Shown here one piece after another: positions 44,241 through 53,696 of a stretch of DNA of 63,639 nucleotides. The notes beneath the pieces are model-generated. The model was not told the DNA's origin. It did not search any database and was given only the letters and a program-made list of their open reading frames with translations. Every line of letters starts with the position of its first letter. Positions within the stretch are counted from its first letter, which is position 1. The position numbers and the translations under genes are program-made. This DNA comes from Streptomyces sp. MZ04 (GTDB lineage: Bacteria; Actinomycetota; Actinomycetes; Streptomycetales; Streptomycetaceae), in assembly GCF_004684775.1 (NCBI RefSeq), contig NZ_SRIC01000013.1, positions 1 to 63,639 on the forward strand, in the 5' to 3' direction.

Positions 44241-45545
44241 CTACTCCGTCACCTTCAGGCCCTGGTTCTTCAGTTCGCCGACCGTCTTGTCCTGAGTGGT
44301 GCGCAGGGCGTCCTTGAAGGTGCCCTTGCCGGCCCAGGCCTTGCCCAGCGCGTCGTCCAGATCCGCGGAGGTCTTGGTCATGACCGGGCCCCATGTCCAG
44401 TCGGAGTTGACCTTGGGTGCCGCGTCCGCGAAGACGTCGTAGATCTTCTGGCCGCCGAAGTAGGGGTCCTTGGCCTTGAGCTGGGGCAGGTCGAGGAGGG
44501 CGGGTGCGGCCGGGTAGAGGGATGCCTTGTCGACCAGGCCGCCGTACGCCTTGCGGTCGGTGCTCAGCCAGTGGGCGAAGGTCCACGCGGCCTTGGTGGA
44601 CTCGCAGCCCTTGAGGACCGCGGTCGCCGAGCCGCCCGCGTTGCCGACCGCGCTGTCGCCCGCCTGCCATTGCGGCATCGGCGCCACGGCCCAGTCGCCG
44701 GAGCCGTCCTTGGCGCCGCCCTTGATGACGCCGGCCTGCCAGACGGCGCCCACGACGGAGGCGATGTTACCGTTGCCAATTCCGGTGTACCAGGACTGGT
44801 CGTACATGGGGGCCTTGCTGATCAGGCCGTCGTCGGCCAGGCCCTGCCAGTAGCCGGCGACCTTCTCGTTGGCCTTCGAGGCGAGGCCCACCTTCCAGGC
44901 GTCGCCGTCGATGCCGAACCAGCTGGCGCCCGCCTGCCAGGACAGGCCCGCGTAGTCGTAGTTCAGATAGGGCGAGGAGATGTAGCGCTCGGAGTCCGAG
45001 GCGTGGATCTTCTTGGCCTGGGTCTTGTACTCGGCCCAGGTCTTCGGGGGCTTCAGGTCCAGCTCGTCGTAGACCTTCTTGTTGTAGAAGAGGGCCATCG
45101 GGCCGGTGTCGACGGGCGCCCCGTACACGGCGTCCCCCAGGGAGACCGAGCGCCAGGCCGCCTGCTGGAAGTCGCCCTTGTCGCCGTTCGCGTACTTCGC
45201 TACGTCGCTCAGGGCGCCCTGCGCGGCGAAGCTCGGCAGGGTCTCGTAGCCGACCTGGGCCAGGCAGGGCGCGTTGCCCGCCTGTACCGCGTTGAGCATC
45301 TTCTGGTAGCCGCCCTTGGCGCCGGGCTGCACTTCCTGGTACTCGACCTTGATGTCCGGGTGCGACTTGTTGAACGCCTTGACCGCGTCGGCGTAACCGG
45401 GGGACCAGCCCCAGAACTTCAGCGTCCCGGTCCCGTCACCGCCTCCGCCGGCGGAATCCGAACCGGACGACGAGCATCCGCCGAGCACCAGCGTGAGAGT
45501 GACGGCTGCGGCGATTCCCGCCGCGCGCATACGGGTCCTCTGCAC
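44241..45545 (-). CDS. Sugar ABC transporter substrate-binding lipoprotein
   Basis: 434 residues from GTG 45545, selected for the strong aaggagg site. The signal peptide ends in the lipobox VLGGC followed by SSSGSDSAGGGGDG, so it is a membrane-anchored binding protein. The type I extracellular domain follows: TLKFWGWSPGYADAVKAFNKSHPDIKVEYQEV, then VGYETLPSFAAQGALSDVAKY, YGAPVDTGPMALFYNKKVYDEL and VNSDWTWGPVM. These match CUT1 sugar binders (MalE-like group). The ligand cannot be read from sequence; no glycosidase lies next to the operon. First gene of the importer operon. Confidence 0.93.
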   Translation of the reverse strand: MQRTRMRAAGIAAAVTLTLVLGGCSSSGSDSAGGGGDGTGTLKFWGWSPGYADAVKAFNKSHPDIKVEYQEVQPGAKGGYQKMLNAVQAGNAPCLAQVGYETLPSFAAQGALSDVAKYANGDKGDFQQAAWRSVSLGDAVYGAPVDTGPMALFYNKKVYDELDLKPPKTWAEYKTQAKKIHASDSERYISSPYLNYDYAGLSWQAGASWFGIDGDAWKVGLASKANEKVAGYWQGLADDGLISKAPMYDQSWYTGIGNGNIASVVGAVWQAGVIKGGAKDGSGDWAVAPMPQWQAGDSAVGNAGGSATAVLKGCESTKAAWTFAHWLSTDRKAYGGLVDKASLYPAAPALLDLPQLKAKDPYFGGQKIYDVFADAAPKVNSDWTWGPVMTKTSADLDDALGKAWAGKGTFKDALRTTQDKTVGELKNQGLKVTE

Positions 45546-45671
45546 GGCCCCTCCTTGTGTTCGTGGGCAGGGTTCAGACCCGGACACCGAGGGCGGGGCC
45601 TGCTGTGGGATCGATGCACCATGGGCCACATGGGGCCACATGGGGCCTCATCCGACGCACCGATGGCCGGA

Positions 45672-45700
45672 ACTATGGCAGAGAATGTTATCGATGCCAA
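45672..45700 (-). promoter_or_regulatory. LacI-type operator overlapping promoter of sugar ABC operon
   Basis: TGTTATCGATGCCA (45686-45699) is a near-palindrome with a central CG, as expected for LacI-family sites. On the minus strand, ttggca (45700-45695) and catagt (45677-45672) are spaced by 17 bases and could be the -35 and -10 of the binding-protein gene, about 120 bp before its start. The operator overlaps the -35, which fits repression by the divergently encoded LacI protein. Confidence 0.65.
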
Positions 45701-45783
45701 TAGGTCATTCCCATCGCGCTCCCGGACCGGTGAGAAGGCGATGAGGCCGGTATCATCCGGCGCACGGAACGAAGTGAGGACGC

Positions 45784-46839
45784 GTGGACAGTGGACGTAT
45801 GGATGCAGTGAACGGCGGCGAGGGCGGCGGACGGCCACCCGGCATGGCGGATGTGGCCCGGGTCGCGGGAGTCTCCGCGCAGACGGTCTCGCGCGCCCTC
45901 TCCGACCATCCCAACGTCCGGGAGGAGACGCGGGCCAAGGTGCTGGCCGCCGTGGAACGCCTTGGGTACCGCAAGAACAGCGCGGCCCGCATCCTGTCCT
46001 CCGGGCGCAGCCGGACGATCGGCGTGGTCACGCTGCAGACCACGTTCTACTCCCGGCTCACGCTGACCTTCGGCATCGAGAGCGCCGCGTACGAGGCCGG
46101 CTACTCGGTCTCCACCGCCTCCACCGCCTCGCTGGACACCTCGGCCGTCGAGGCGGCGCTCTCCCGGCTCGCGGACCAGCGCGTCGAGGGGATCATCCTC
46201 GCGATCCCGCTGATCCATGTGAGCCCCCGCATCGAGCAGTTGACGGACTCCCTGCCCACGGTGACCGTCGACGGCTCGCGCACGGCGGCCTCCGAGGTCG
46301 TCGCGGTGGACCAGGTCCAGGCAGCGCGCCTCGCCACGCGCCATCTGCTCGACCTCGGGCACGAGACGGTCTGGCATGTCGCGGGTCCGGGCGAATGGCT
46401 CGACGCGGCGAGCCGCCTGCAGGGCTGGCGGGAGACGCTGGAGGCGGAGGGCCGCACCGCCCCGCCCGTCCTTGAGGGCGACTGGTCCCCCTCGTCCGGC
46501 TACCGCAACGGCCTCATCCTGGGCCGGATCCCCGACGTGACGGCGGTGTTCGCCGCCAGCGACGAGATGGCCTTCGGCGTGATCCGCGCCCTGCACGAAC
46601 TGGGCCGACGCGTTCCGCAGGACATCTCCGTGGTCGGCGTCGACAACATCGACCTCGCCGAGTACTGCTCGCCGTCCCTGACCACCGTCGCCCAACCCTT
46701 CGCCGAGATGGGTGCGTTGGCCTTCGGCCATCTGCTGCGCCTGATCGAGAACCCCGAGGCCGCGCACGAACCGGCGTCCGTCGAACCGAAGTTGATCGTG
46801 CGGACGAGTACGGCGCCGGCCGACCGCGGGGAGGTGTGA
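45784..46839 (+). CDS. LacI-family transcriptional regulator
   Basis: 351 residues from GTG 45784 (ATG 45799 is an alternative start). The DNA-binding domain is MADVARVAGVSAQTVSRALSDHPNVREETRAKVLAAVERLGY (about 20-62) and the hinge SAARILSSGRS. The periplasmic-binding-like sensor begins TIGVVTLQTTFYSRLTLTFGIESAAYEAGY. Family phrases VEGIILAIP, VDQVQAARLATRHLLDLGHETVWHVAGP, FAASDEMAFGVIRALHELGRRVPQDISVVGVDNID and SPSLTTVAQPFAEMGALA are all present. It is divergent from the sugar ABC operon and is its likely repressor, with the near-palindrome at 45686-45699 as its site. Confidence 0.94.
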   Translation: MDSGRMDAVNGGEGGGRPPGMADVARVAGVSAQTVSRALSDHPNVREETRAKVLAAVERLGYRKNSAARILSSGRSRTIGVVTLQTTFYSRLTLTFGIESAAYEAGYSVSTASTASLDTSAVEAALSRLADQRVEGIILAIPLIHVSPRIEQLTDSLPTVTVDGSRTAASEVVAVDQVQAARLATRHLLDLGHETVWHVAGPGEWLDAASRLQGWRETLEAEGRTAPPVLEGDWSPSSGYRNGLILGRIPDVTAVFAASDEMAFGVIRALHELGRRVPQDISVVGVDNIDLAEYCSPSLTTVAQPFAEMGALAFGHLLRLIENPEAAHEPASVEPKLIVRTSTAPADRGEV

Positions 46840-47005
46840 GGGAGGGTGGCGATACCGCATGGGCGTTGATGCGCCTCAAGTGGGCCTGACATCAAGGCGG
46901 TTCGGTTCGCTTCGGTTCGGCGAGTCGGCGTGAGGTCCGCGATCTTCATCACTGTTCCTCTCCCCGCCTCGCCTGTCGCGCGGTGGTGTGGTGGGGTGGT
47001 CCACC

Positions 47006-47764
47006 ATGACAGCGAGCCGGATTCTGAGCGTCCCCACCCATGCGACGGGCTACCCGGGCGTGGCCTTCGGCGGCTATGTCGCGGGGCTGCTTGCCGCCCG
47101 CGCGGAGGCCAAGACGGTACGCGTCGACTTCCGTGGCGCGGTGCGTCCCGACACCCCGCTGCGGGTGTCGCAGACCCCGGACGGCGGCTGCCGGCTCGGC
47201 GATGACGAGAACGGCGCCTTGGTGGCGTGCGCGCCCGCCGAGCTGCTGCTCGATCCGCCGGCGATGCCGACCTGGGAGCAGGCGCAGGCGGCCACCGAGG
47301 ACTATCTCGGGCACATCCGCAAGTCGCCGCAGCCGATTCCCGACTGTTTCGGCTGCGGCGCGGTGCCGGCGGGGCGGGGCGTACGGGTCTTTCCGTCCCG
47401 TGTCCCCGGGCGCGAGCTGCTCGCCGCGGCCTGGGTCCCGGACGCCGAACTCGCGCTGGATGACGGGACGTTGCCACCTGAGATGGTGTGGTCGACCCTC
47501 GACTGCCCCGGCGGCTGGGTGGGCATCAGGTTCGGGCTGACGAAGCCGGGCGCGGTGACGGCCGCACTGACCGGGACACAGCTGCGGCCGGTGCGGGCGG
47601 GCGAGCGCCATGTGTCCTACGCCTGGCCGATCGCCGCCGATGGCCGGAAGGTCACCGTGGGGGTGGCGCTCGCGACGGCCGGCGGCGAGCTGTGCGCGCT
47701 GGGCGAGGCGCTGTGGATCAGTCCTCGGGAGCGGAGGGAGGCCGCTCCGGGGTCGGGGGCGTGA
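47006..47764 (+). CDS. Hotdog-fold thioesterase-like protein
   Basis: 252 residues from ATG 47006 (an in-frame GTG at 46988 is possible). Two hotdog-like halves: the first opens ATGYPGVAFGGYVAGLLAARA (the Gly-rich helix of the fold) and KTVRVDFRGAVRPDTPLRV. A linker then carries DCFGCGAVPAGRGVRVFPSRV with a CxxC pair. The second half has PPEMVWSTLDCPGGWVGIRFG and HVSYAWPIAADGRKVTVGVALATAGGELCALGEALWI. The double-hotdog plan is like acyl-CoA thioesterases or dehydratases; catalytic residues are not certain. Monocistronic; role unknown. Confidence 0.65.
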   Translation: MTASRILSVPTHATGYPGVAFGGYVAGLLAARAEAKTVRVDFRGAVRPDTPLRVSQTPDGGCRLGDDENGALVACAPAELLLDPPAMPTWEQAQAATEDYLGHIRKSPQPIPDCFGCGAVPAGRGVRVFPSRVPGRELLAAAWVPDAELALDDGTLPPEMVWSTLDCPGGWVGIRFGLTKPGAVTAALTGTQLRPVRAGERHVSYAWPIAADGRKVTVGVALATAGGELCALGEALWISPRERREAAPGSGA

Positions 47765-47871
47765 CGCCCGCCGCGCAAATCGACAGCGAGAGAAGCCGGG
47801 CCGACGCCCGGCATCTCCTCGACGACGACACGCTGCCGACCCCGGACCACGTCGCGGGACGCTCCTGCCTT

Positions 47872-48306
47872 TCAGTCGAGACAGAACTCGTTGCCCTCGA
47901 TGTCCTGCATCGCGAGGCACGACTCGTCGACTCCATCGGCAAGCAGTAGCTGCACGCGTGCCGCGCCGAGCGCGATCAGCCGTGCGCACTCGGCCTCGAG
48001 TGCGGCCACGCGCTCTTCACCCACGAGCCCGGTGCCGACCCGCACGTCAAGATGCACCCGGTTCTTGACGACCTTGCCTTCGGGAACACGCTGGAAGAAC
48101 AGTCGCGGGCCAACACCTGAGGGATCAACGCATGCGAACGCCGAACCCTGGCGCTCGGGCGGCAGTGCGCGATCGAAATCGTCCCAAGTAGCAAACCCCG
48201 CCGGGGGCGGCGGTACGACGTACCCCAACACCTCGCACCAGAAACGAGCGACGCGCTCGGGTTCTGCGCAGTCGAAGGTGATTTGGAACTGCTTGATCGA
48301 CACCAT
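47872..48306 (-). CDS. VOC-family protein
   Basis: 144 residues. It opens FQITFDCAEPERVARFWCEVLGYVVPPPP, the common Streptomyces glyoxalase-like type; RLFFQRVPEGKVVKNRVHLDVRVG gives the central strands with a metal-type His, and CLAMQDIEGNEFCLD is the typical end with the metal Glu. It is a single domain, cytoplasmic. Substrate unknown; these proteins are abundant and include antibiotic-binding and dioxygenase-like members. It stands alone between the hotdog protein gene and the FtsX gene. Confidence 0.9.
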   Translation of the reverse strand: MVSIKQFQITFDCAEPERVARFWCEVLGYVVPPPPAGFATWDDFDRALPPERQGSAFACVDPSGVGPRLFFQRVPEGKVVKNRVHLDVRVGTGLVGEERVAALEAECARLIALGAARVQLLLADGVDESCLAMQDIEGNEFCLD

Positions 48307-48351
48307 CGGTCCATCGTAAAGGCGGGTCTTTCGTCACGCGCACAGGCCCGG

Positions 48352-50772
48352 CTACTCGGTGCGCAGCGCCGTGGCCGTACGGGCCTTGGCCGCCCAGCCC
48401 GCCGGGATCAGCGCGCCCAGCATCGCGAGCATGACCCCGCCCACTCCCAGCAGGAGCAGCTGAACAGGCTCGTACACATCGAGGATCGGCGACGGCAGGC
48501 TGGTGCCTGCGGCGCGCCCCATCACCGGCATGACGAGGCCGTGCAGCGCGTACCCCGCCGGTACGCCGATCAGCCCGCCGATCATGCCGATCACGGCCAC
48601 CGAGGCCGGCACGAGGCTCATGGTCTGGCGCGGCGACATGCCGATCGCCTTGCAGACACCCAGGTCGTGAATGCGTTCCCGGGTGTCAAGGACCACGGAG
48701 TTGAGTACGCCGAGGCCGGCCACGGAGACCAGCATGAGGGTGAGCAGCACCGCCATCGCGGACATGACGAGGATGACGCCCTCCTGCCCTGAGGGGGCGT
48801 TGGTCGTGGCGTCGCCGCCCAGCGGCCGTACGACCGCGGCGAGCTTATGGGCGTACTCGTCGGCGGAGACGCCGGACTTCACCTCGACGAGGAAGGAACT
48901 GGGCTCGGCCGACGCGAAGTTGGCCATGTCCGCGTGGATCTCCAGCTCGCTGCCCGAGGTGTCGAAGGACTCGCCCACGATCCGCAGGTCCGCGGTCTCC
49001 CTCTCGAGGGTCACCCGCACCTTGTCACCGATCTTGGTGCTGGTCCTTTCCAGGAAGCGGGTGGGCACCACGACCTGCCCCGTGCCCGTCAGCCAGTGCC
49101 CGGAGATCATCTCGTAGCGGCCTGAGCGCGCATCGCCCTCGTAGAGGCTGATCTGGACCGAGCCGGAGATCCCGGCCACGGCGGCCTCGGTCTGGGATGT
49201 GCCGTAGTACGACCCCGTGCCCGCCTGCGACTTGATGGCGGACCGCACCTTCGCCGGGTCGGCGACGGCGACCTTGGGGCTGGACGGTTTGGATGGTTTG
49301 GATGGTTCGGGCGTGCTTGCCGCGCTGCCGCCCACAGGAGGAGGCGGAGGAGGAGCGAGAGTGGTCGGCTTGGTTGTCGTGACCGTGACCGCCGCACGGT
49401 TCTCGGGGTCCTGCGAGGTGCCGATCGCCGTCAGGGACGAGGTCAGCCCCACCGCGAAGGTCGCCGCGACCGTGCCGAACGCCACCGCGAGCAGCATCGC
49501 GAGAGTGCGGACCGGATGCGTGAAGGGGATGGCGAGACCGTAGGTCACCGGTCGCGGCAGCGGCAGCCGCCCCATCGCCCGGTGCGCCCACTGGCCGCGC
49601 CCCGTGCGCGGCGACCGGCCGACCGCGATGGCCTCGACCGTACGCAGCCTTCCGGCCCGCAACGCGGGGATCAGCGCCGCGAGCCCCACGAGGGCCAGGG
49701 CGGCGGCCGGCACGGTGACGTCCACCCACCAGGCCACCGAAAGGGAGACGGTGCCGTACACCTCCTCCGTGTCAGACAGCAGTGGCACTGCCAGGAGGTT
49801 TCCCAGGACGGCCCCTGCGGCGATGCCAGCACCGGCCGGGATCAACGCCTGTGCCATGTAGGCGCGTACGACCTCGCGCGGTGTGAAGCCGATGGCCTTG
49901 AGGATGCCGATTCTGCGCAGGCTGGTGCCGACCGCACCACTGATCACACTGCTGACGATGATCACCGACATCACGATGCCGAGCACGCCGAAGGCCATCA
50001 CGAACGGGACGGTCGCCGCCGCACCCTGATCCGCGGCGCGCTTGGTGTCCAGCCAGGACTGGGTGCCAAGGAGCGCCCCGGACCCCACGGAGGCGGCGAG
50101 CTTCTTCCGGTCGGCGAGGATCTGCTCCTTTGTGCTCGCGGAGTCGAAGCGGTAGAGCATCTGGCTCGTTGCCGGACTGCCCTCCGACGCCAGCGCGTCG
50201 GCCTGCGCGGGGGTCGCCCAGGCGTCGGCGCTCTTGCTCGCCGACACGGCGAAGCCGACGATCGAAAGGGGCGGGGCCTTCGCACTGTGCGAAGACCTCA
50301 GGGTGGCGCCGATCCCGATGGCGGGTCCCTCGAACGACGCGGCGAGCACGATCTCGCCCGGCTTCCGCGCCCACCGGCCGGACTTCAGATCCACGCGGTC
50401 CACGTCGCCGTCCGGGCCGGACCGACCGACCAGGGTCAGCGTCGGCAGTTGGAACCCGGACTGATCCACCGGGCGGAACGCCGTGGACGGGTACGGCCCC
50501 GCGCTCGCGGTGACGTCGGCCAGCTTCCCGGTCTCTGCCAGCCGCTCCGCACTCGCCTTGGCCGGATCGAACTGTGCGGTGATGTGCGCACCCTGCTGCT
50601 TCCCGAAGGCATGGTCGAAGGGCGCGGCCGCGGCGACCATCAGCGACCCGGCGACCACGGCCGAGGCCACCGCCATCATCGTGGCCACGGCGATCACCAC
50701 GGTCTGCACCCGCCGCCGGCCGACCCCGGAGCGTACGACCCGGCCCATCGCTCCGGTACCGAACAGGCTCAT
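48352..50772 (-). CDS. ABC transporter permease, FtsX/MacB type
   Basis: 806 residues from ATG 50772, which overlaps the ATPase stop (ATGA). One N-terminal membrane helix (VQTVVIAVATMMAVASAVVAG), a long extracytoplasmic domain (MacB-like core), then three helices of the first FtsX domain (MAFGVLGIVMSVIIVSSVISGA...RIGILKAIGFTPREV). The arrangement repeats for the second half: THPVRTLAMLLAVAFGTVAATFA, another large external domain with a Pro/Ser/Thr-rich insert, and the final FtsX helices (GVCKAIGMSPRQTM). This duplicated form is typical of lipid, peptide or antimicrobial efflux systems. It is operonic with the ATPase and divergent from a two-component system. Confidence 0.93.
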   Translation of the reverse strand: MSLFGTGAMGRVVRSGVGRRRVQTVVIAVATMMAVASAVVAGSLMVAAAAPFDHAFGKQQGAHITAQFDPAKASAERLAETGKLADVTASAGPYPSTAFRPVDQSGFQLPTLTLVGRSGPDGDVDRVDLKSGRWARKPGEIVLAASFEGPAIGIGATLRSSHSAKAPPLSIVGFAVSASKSADAWATPAQADALASEGSPATSQMLYRFDSASTKEQILADRKKLAASVGSGALLGTQSWLDTKRAADQGAAATVPFVMAFGVLGIVMSVIIVSSVISGAVGTSLRRIGILKAIGFTPREVVRAYMAQALIPAGAGIAAGAVLGNLLAVPLLSDTEEVYGTVSLSVAWWVDVTVPAAALALVGLAALIPALRAGRLRTVEAIAVGRSPRTGRGQWAHRAMGRLPLPRPVTYGLAIPFTHPVRTLAMLLAVAFGTVAATFAVGLTSSLTAIGTSQDPENRAAVTVTTTKPTTLAPPPPPPVGGSAASTPEPSKPSKPSSPKVAVADPAKVRSAIKSQAGTGSYYGTSQTEAAVAGISGSVQISLYEGDARSGRYEMISGHWLTGTGQVVVPTRFLERTSTKIGDKVRVTLERETADLRIVGESFDTSGSELEIHADMANFASAEPSSFLVEVKSGVSADEYAHKLAAVVRPLGGDATTNAPSGQEGVILVMSAMAVLLTLMLVSVAGLGVLNSVVLDTRERIHDLGVCKAIGMSPRQTMSLVPASVAVIGMIGGLIGVPAGYALHGLVMPVMGRAAGTSLPSPILDVYEPVQLLLLGVGGVMLAMLGALIPAGWAAKARTATALRTE

Positions 50773-51461
50773 CGGACGGCCCGCGCGTACGAGTCGAGGG
50801 CTACGCGACCGTCGACCAGGTGAAGCGTGCGGCTCGCGCATGCCTCGGCCAGCGTCAGGTCATGCGTCACCAGCACGATCGTCTGGCCACCACGGTGCAG
50901 ATCCGTCAGCAGAGCGCGGACGTCGTGGCCCGATGCGGTGTCCAGCGCACCGGTGGGCTCGTCGGCGAGCAGCAACGCGGGGCGGTTGACCAACGCCCGG
51001 GCGACCGCGACCCGTTGGCGTTCGCCTCCGGACAGGCGGCCCGGGTAGGCGCGGGCGTGTTTCTGGATGCCCAGCATCTCCATGAGCTCACCCGCGCGGG
51101 CCGCGGCCTTGCGCCGACCGGTCCCGGTCAGCTGGGCCGGGAGCTGGATGTTGTCGGTGACGGTGAGGTCGTCGAGGAGATTGAAGAACTGGAAGGCCAT
51201 GCCGATGTGCTCGCGACGGAACGTGGCGAGGGCGTGCTCGCTCAACCGGTCGATCCGTCGCCCGGCCACGATCACGGCGCCGTCGGTCGGCCTGTCCAGG
51301 CCGGCGACGAGGTTCAGGAGTGTGGACTTGCCGCTGCCGGAAGGGCCCGTCACGGCAAGGGCCTCACCCTCGGCGACGCTGAGCGTGAGCGGTCCGAGCA
51401 CCGGCGCACCGGCGCTGTCGTAGCGCTTCGCCACACCCTCCAGTTCGATCACTTGACGCAT
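50769..51461 (-). CDS. ABC transporter ATPase (MacB/LolD type)
   Basis: 230 residues. Walker A GPSGSGKST (about 40-48), Q-loop FQFFNLL, signature LSGGERQRVA, Walker B ALLLADEPTGALD and the H-loop VTHD. The LNLVAGLDRPTDG and RREHIGMAFQFFNLLDDLTV phrases place it in the MacB/LolD/YknY group that pairs with FtsX permeases. It is the first gene of the two-gene operon; its start lies 229 bp from the divergent sensor kinase gene, which probably controls it. Confidence 0.95.
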   Translation of the reverse strand: MRQVIELEGVAKRYDSAGAPVLGPLTLSVAEGEALAVTGPSGSGKSTLLNLVAGLDRPTDGAVIVAGRRIDRLSEHALATFRREHIGMAFQFFNLLDDLTVTDNIQLPAQLTGTGRRKAAARAGELMEMLGIQKHARAYPGRLSGGERQRVAVARALVNRPALLLADEPTGALDTASGHDVRALLTDLHRGGQTIVLVTHDLTLAEACASRTLHLVDGRVALDSYARAVR

Positions 51462-51690
51462 GCGAGTTGTCCGTCCTTATGGTCACGAGAGGCACATGCC
51501 GTTGCCGGCTGCCGTTGTCGGCCCCGCGAACCTAGAAGCCGCCGCGTGTGGGGCGCATCGGCAGCGGAACCAGCATCGGGCCCTCCCCGCGGAGGAATCG
51601 GCCGCGGAGTCATACCTGCGGAGGAGGACCTCCGGAGCAGCGCACTGGTCGAACAGGTGGACGCGGGCCGGGCGGGGAGCGCAGCACAAT

Positions 51691-52995
51691 GTGCGGATGG
51701 AGACGGAAGACCGGCGCAGCCGACGTCAGCAGCTCATCGACGCGCTACGTCCGGAGGCGAAGGCCGCCCCGCTGTCCCGGCGGGCGGTGCGCGCCGATGT
51801 GGTGCTTGCGGTCGTGCTGACCGTCATCGCCCTGTTCGTGGCGGTGCGCTGTCCCGGCGACGGGCCGGTGGACATCAACCCCCCGACGGCCGACGTCGGG
51901 ACCGGGATCCCGGCTCCGCCCCCGCCGCCCGGCCCTGGTGAGGCGCCCGTGAAGGAGGAGCCCGCCTCCGTGCCCTGGGCCCTGGTCATCCTGTCGACGC
52001 TGCCGCTGGCAGGGCGGCGCCGGTATCCCCTGACCTTGTTCGTGGCGGTGCTTGGCGCGGCACTGGCCATCGGCAGCTCCGCCTCCTGGATCACCGTCCT
52101 GGCCTGTGTGATCGGTGCCTACAGTGCCGTCGTGCACAGCCGTTACCGGATAGCGGCGATTGCCGTCCTGGTCATCGCCGCCGCGCTGTCCGGTGTCGCT
52201 TTCCGCAACGCGGACCCCGTGCTCCCGGGATGGTCCAGCCCGGGATTCGTGCTCCTTGTGGCCGGGATGCTGGCCAGCCTCGTCCGCTTCCTGCAACTGC
52301 GGCTTGCGTCCAGCCGGGACCGGGTCACAGAACTGCAGGAGGCTCAGGAGGAGGCCACGCGCCGGGCCGTCGAGGAGGAGCGGGCCCGCATCGCCGCCGA
52401 ACTGCACGACGTGGTGACCCACAATGTCAGCGTGATGGTGATCCAGGCGGGCGCGGCCCGCAAAGTGATGGACGTGGTGCCCGAGCAGTCGAAGGAGGCG
52501 CTGCTGGCCGTCGAGGCGGGTGGTCGGGCCGCCATGGCCGAACTGCGCCACGTGATGGGCCTGTTGGCCGCCCCGGACCACGAGAGGCCCGACGGCCTGG
52601 AGCCCCAGCCCGGGCTCACGCAGCTCGGCGCGCTGGCCGCACGGGTACGCGCCGCCGGGACGCCCGTGAGCGTCGAGGTGTCGCTGCCGCCGGATCCGCT
52701 GCCACCGGGGGTGGACCTCGCGGCGTATCGCGTCGTACAGGAGGCGCTGACCAACACGATCAAACATGCGCGCGGCGCGGAGGCGTCCGTCGCCATCGGT
52801 TGCACGGACGACTGCCTGGAGATCGAGGTCACGGACACCGGCGGCGCCGAGGACTCCCCGCCGGTGGAGAGCAACGGCCGTGGCCACATGGGGCTGCGTG
52901 AGCGGTTGGCCGTCTACGAGGGCGAGTTGACGGCGGGGCCGACGAACGCCGGCGGCTACCGGGTCACGGCCCGCATCCCGCGGAGCAGCGTATGA
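51691..52995 (+). CDS. Sensor histidine kinase, NarL/DesK-like (HisKA_3)
   Basis: 434 residues from GTG 51691 (ATG 51697 also possible). About four membrane helices lie between 30 and 210, interrupted by a Pro-rich external loop (IPAPPPPPGPGEAPVKEEP). The HisKA_3 dimerisation helix has the phosphoacceptor His in RIAAELHDVVTHNVSVMVIQAGAAR. The HATPase_c domain has an N-box VVQEALTNTIKHA and G-boxes DTGGAED and GHMGLRERL. The stop overlaps the response-regulator start (ATGA). Paired with the divergent FtsX-type ABC system, it may sense the transported compound or membrane stress. Confidence 0.93.
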   Translation: MRMETEDRRSRRQQLIDALRPEAKAAPLSRRAVRADVVLAVVLTVIALFVAVRCPGDGPVDINPPTADVGTGIPAPPPPPGPGEAPVKEEPASVPWALVILSTLPLAGRRRYPLTLFVAVLGAALAIGSSASWITVLACVIGAYSAVVHSRYRIAAIAVLVIAAALSGVAFRNADPVLPGWSSPGFVLLVAGMLASLVRFLQLRLASSRDRVTELQEAQEEATRRAVEEERARIAAELHDVVTHNVSVMVIQAGAARKVMDVVPEQSKEALLAVEAGGRAAMAELRHVMGLLAAPDHERPDGLEPQPGLTQLGALAARVRAAGTPVSVEVSLPPDPLPPGVDLAAYRVVQEALTNTIKHARGAEASVAIGCTDDCLEIEVTDTGGAEDSPPVESNGRGHMGLRERLAVYEGELTAGPTNAGGYRVTARIPRSSV

Positions 52996-53696
52996 ATGCG
53001 GAGCACCGTATGACTACGGAGCAGCCGCCGCTGCGCGCCGTCATCGCCGACGACCAGGCCCTCGTACGCACCGGTTTCAAGATGATCCTGGCAGCGGACG
53101 GCATCGACGTGACGGCCGAAGCTGCCGACGGGGCCGAGGCTGTCGCGGCGGTGCGCCGCACACGCCCCGACGTCGTCCTCATGGACATCCGGATGCCGGA
53201 GATGGACGGCATCGAGGCCACCAGGCGCATCGTCGGCGACGCAGGACCGGACGGAACGCGGGTCATCATCCTGACCACGTACGACCTCGACCACTACGTC
53301 TACGCCGCGCTCACGGCCGGCGCCAGCGGCTTCCTGCTCAAGGACGTCACCCCCGAACATCTGGTCTACGCCCTACGCCTGGTGCGGACCGGCGACGCTC
53401 TTCTCGCACCCACGATCACTCGTCGGCTGATCGAGCGCTTCGCCCATCACGAGGAACCGCAGACCCTCGCCCCGCACCGCGATCTGTCCGGCCTGACCCC
53501 GCGCGAGCTGGAGGTGCTCCGCCTGCTCGCGACGGGCCTCAGCAATGCCGAACTCGCCTCCCGGCTGTTCCTCAGCCCGACCACGGTCAAGAGCCACGTC
53601 GGCCGCATCCTGTCGAAGCTGGACCTGCGCGACCGCGTCCAGGCCGTCGTCTTCGCCTACGAGACGGGGCTGATCGCCCCGGGCGGGGGCGCCTAG
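52992..53696 (+). CDS. NarL/LuxR-type response regulator
   Basis: 234 residues from ATG 52992 (a second ATG at 53010). Receiver domain: RAVIADDQALVRTGFKMIL with the acidic pair, phospho-acceptor Asp in DVVLMDIRMPEMDG, Thr in IILTTYD and Lys in FLLKDVTPE. C-terminal LuxR helix-turn-helix: LTPRELEVLRLLATGLSNAELASRLFLSPTTVKSHVGRILSKLDLRDR. All signalling residues are intact. It is translationally coupled to the kinase. The 3' end overlaps the convergent gene by 4 bp. Confidence 0.95.
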   Translation: MNAEHRMTTEQPPLRAVIADDQALVRTGFKMILAADGIDVTAEAADGAEAVAAVRRTRPDVVLMDIRMPEMDGIEATRRIVGDAGPDGTRVIILTTYDLDHYVYAALTAGASGFLLKDVTPEHLVYALRLVRTGDALLAPTITRRLIERFAHHEEPQTLAPHRDLSGLTPRELEVLRLLATGLSNAELASRLFLSPTTVKSHVGRILSKLDLRDRVQAVVFAYETGLIAPGGGA

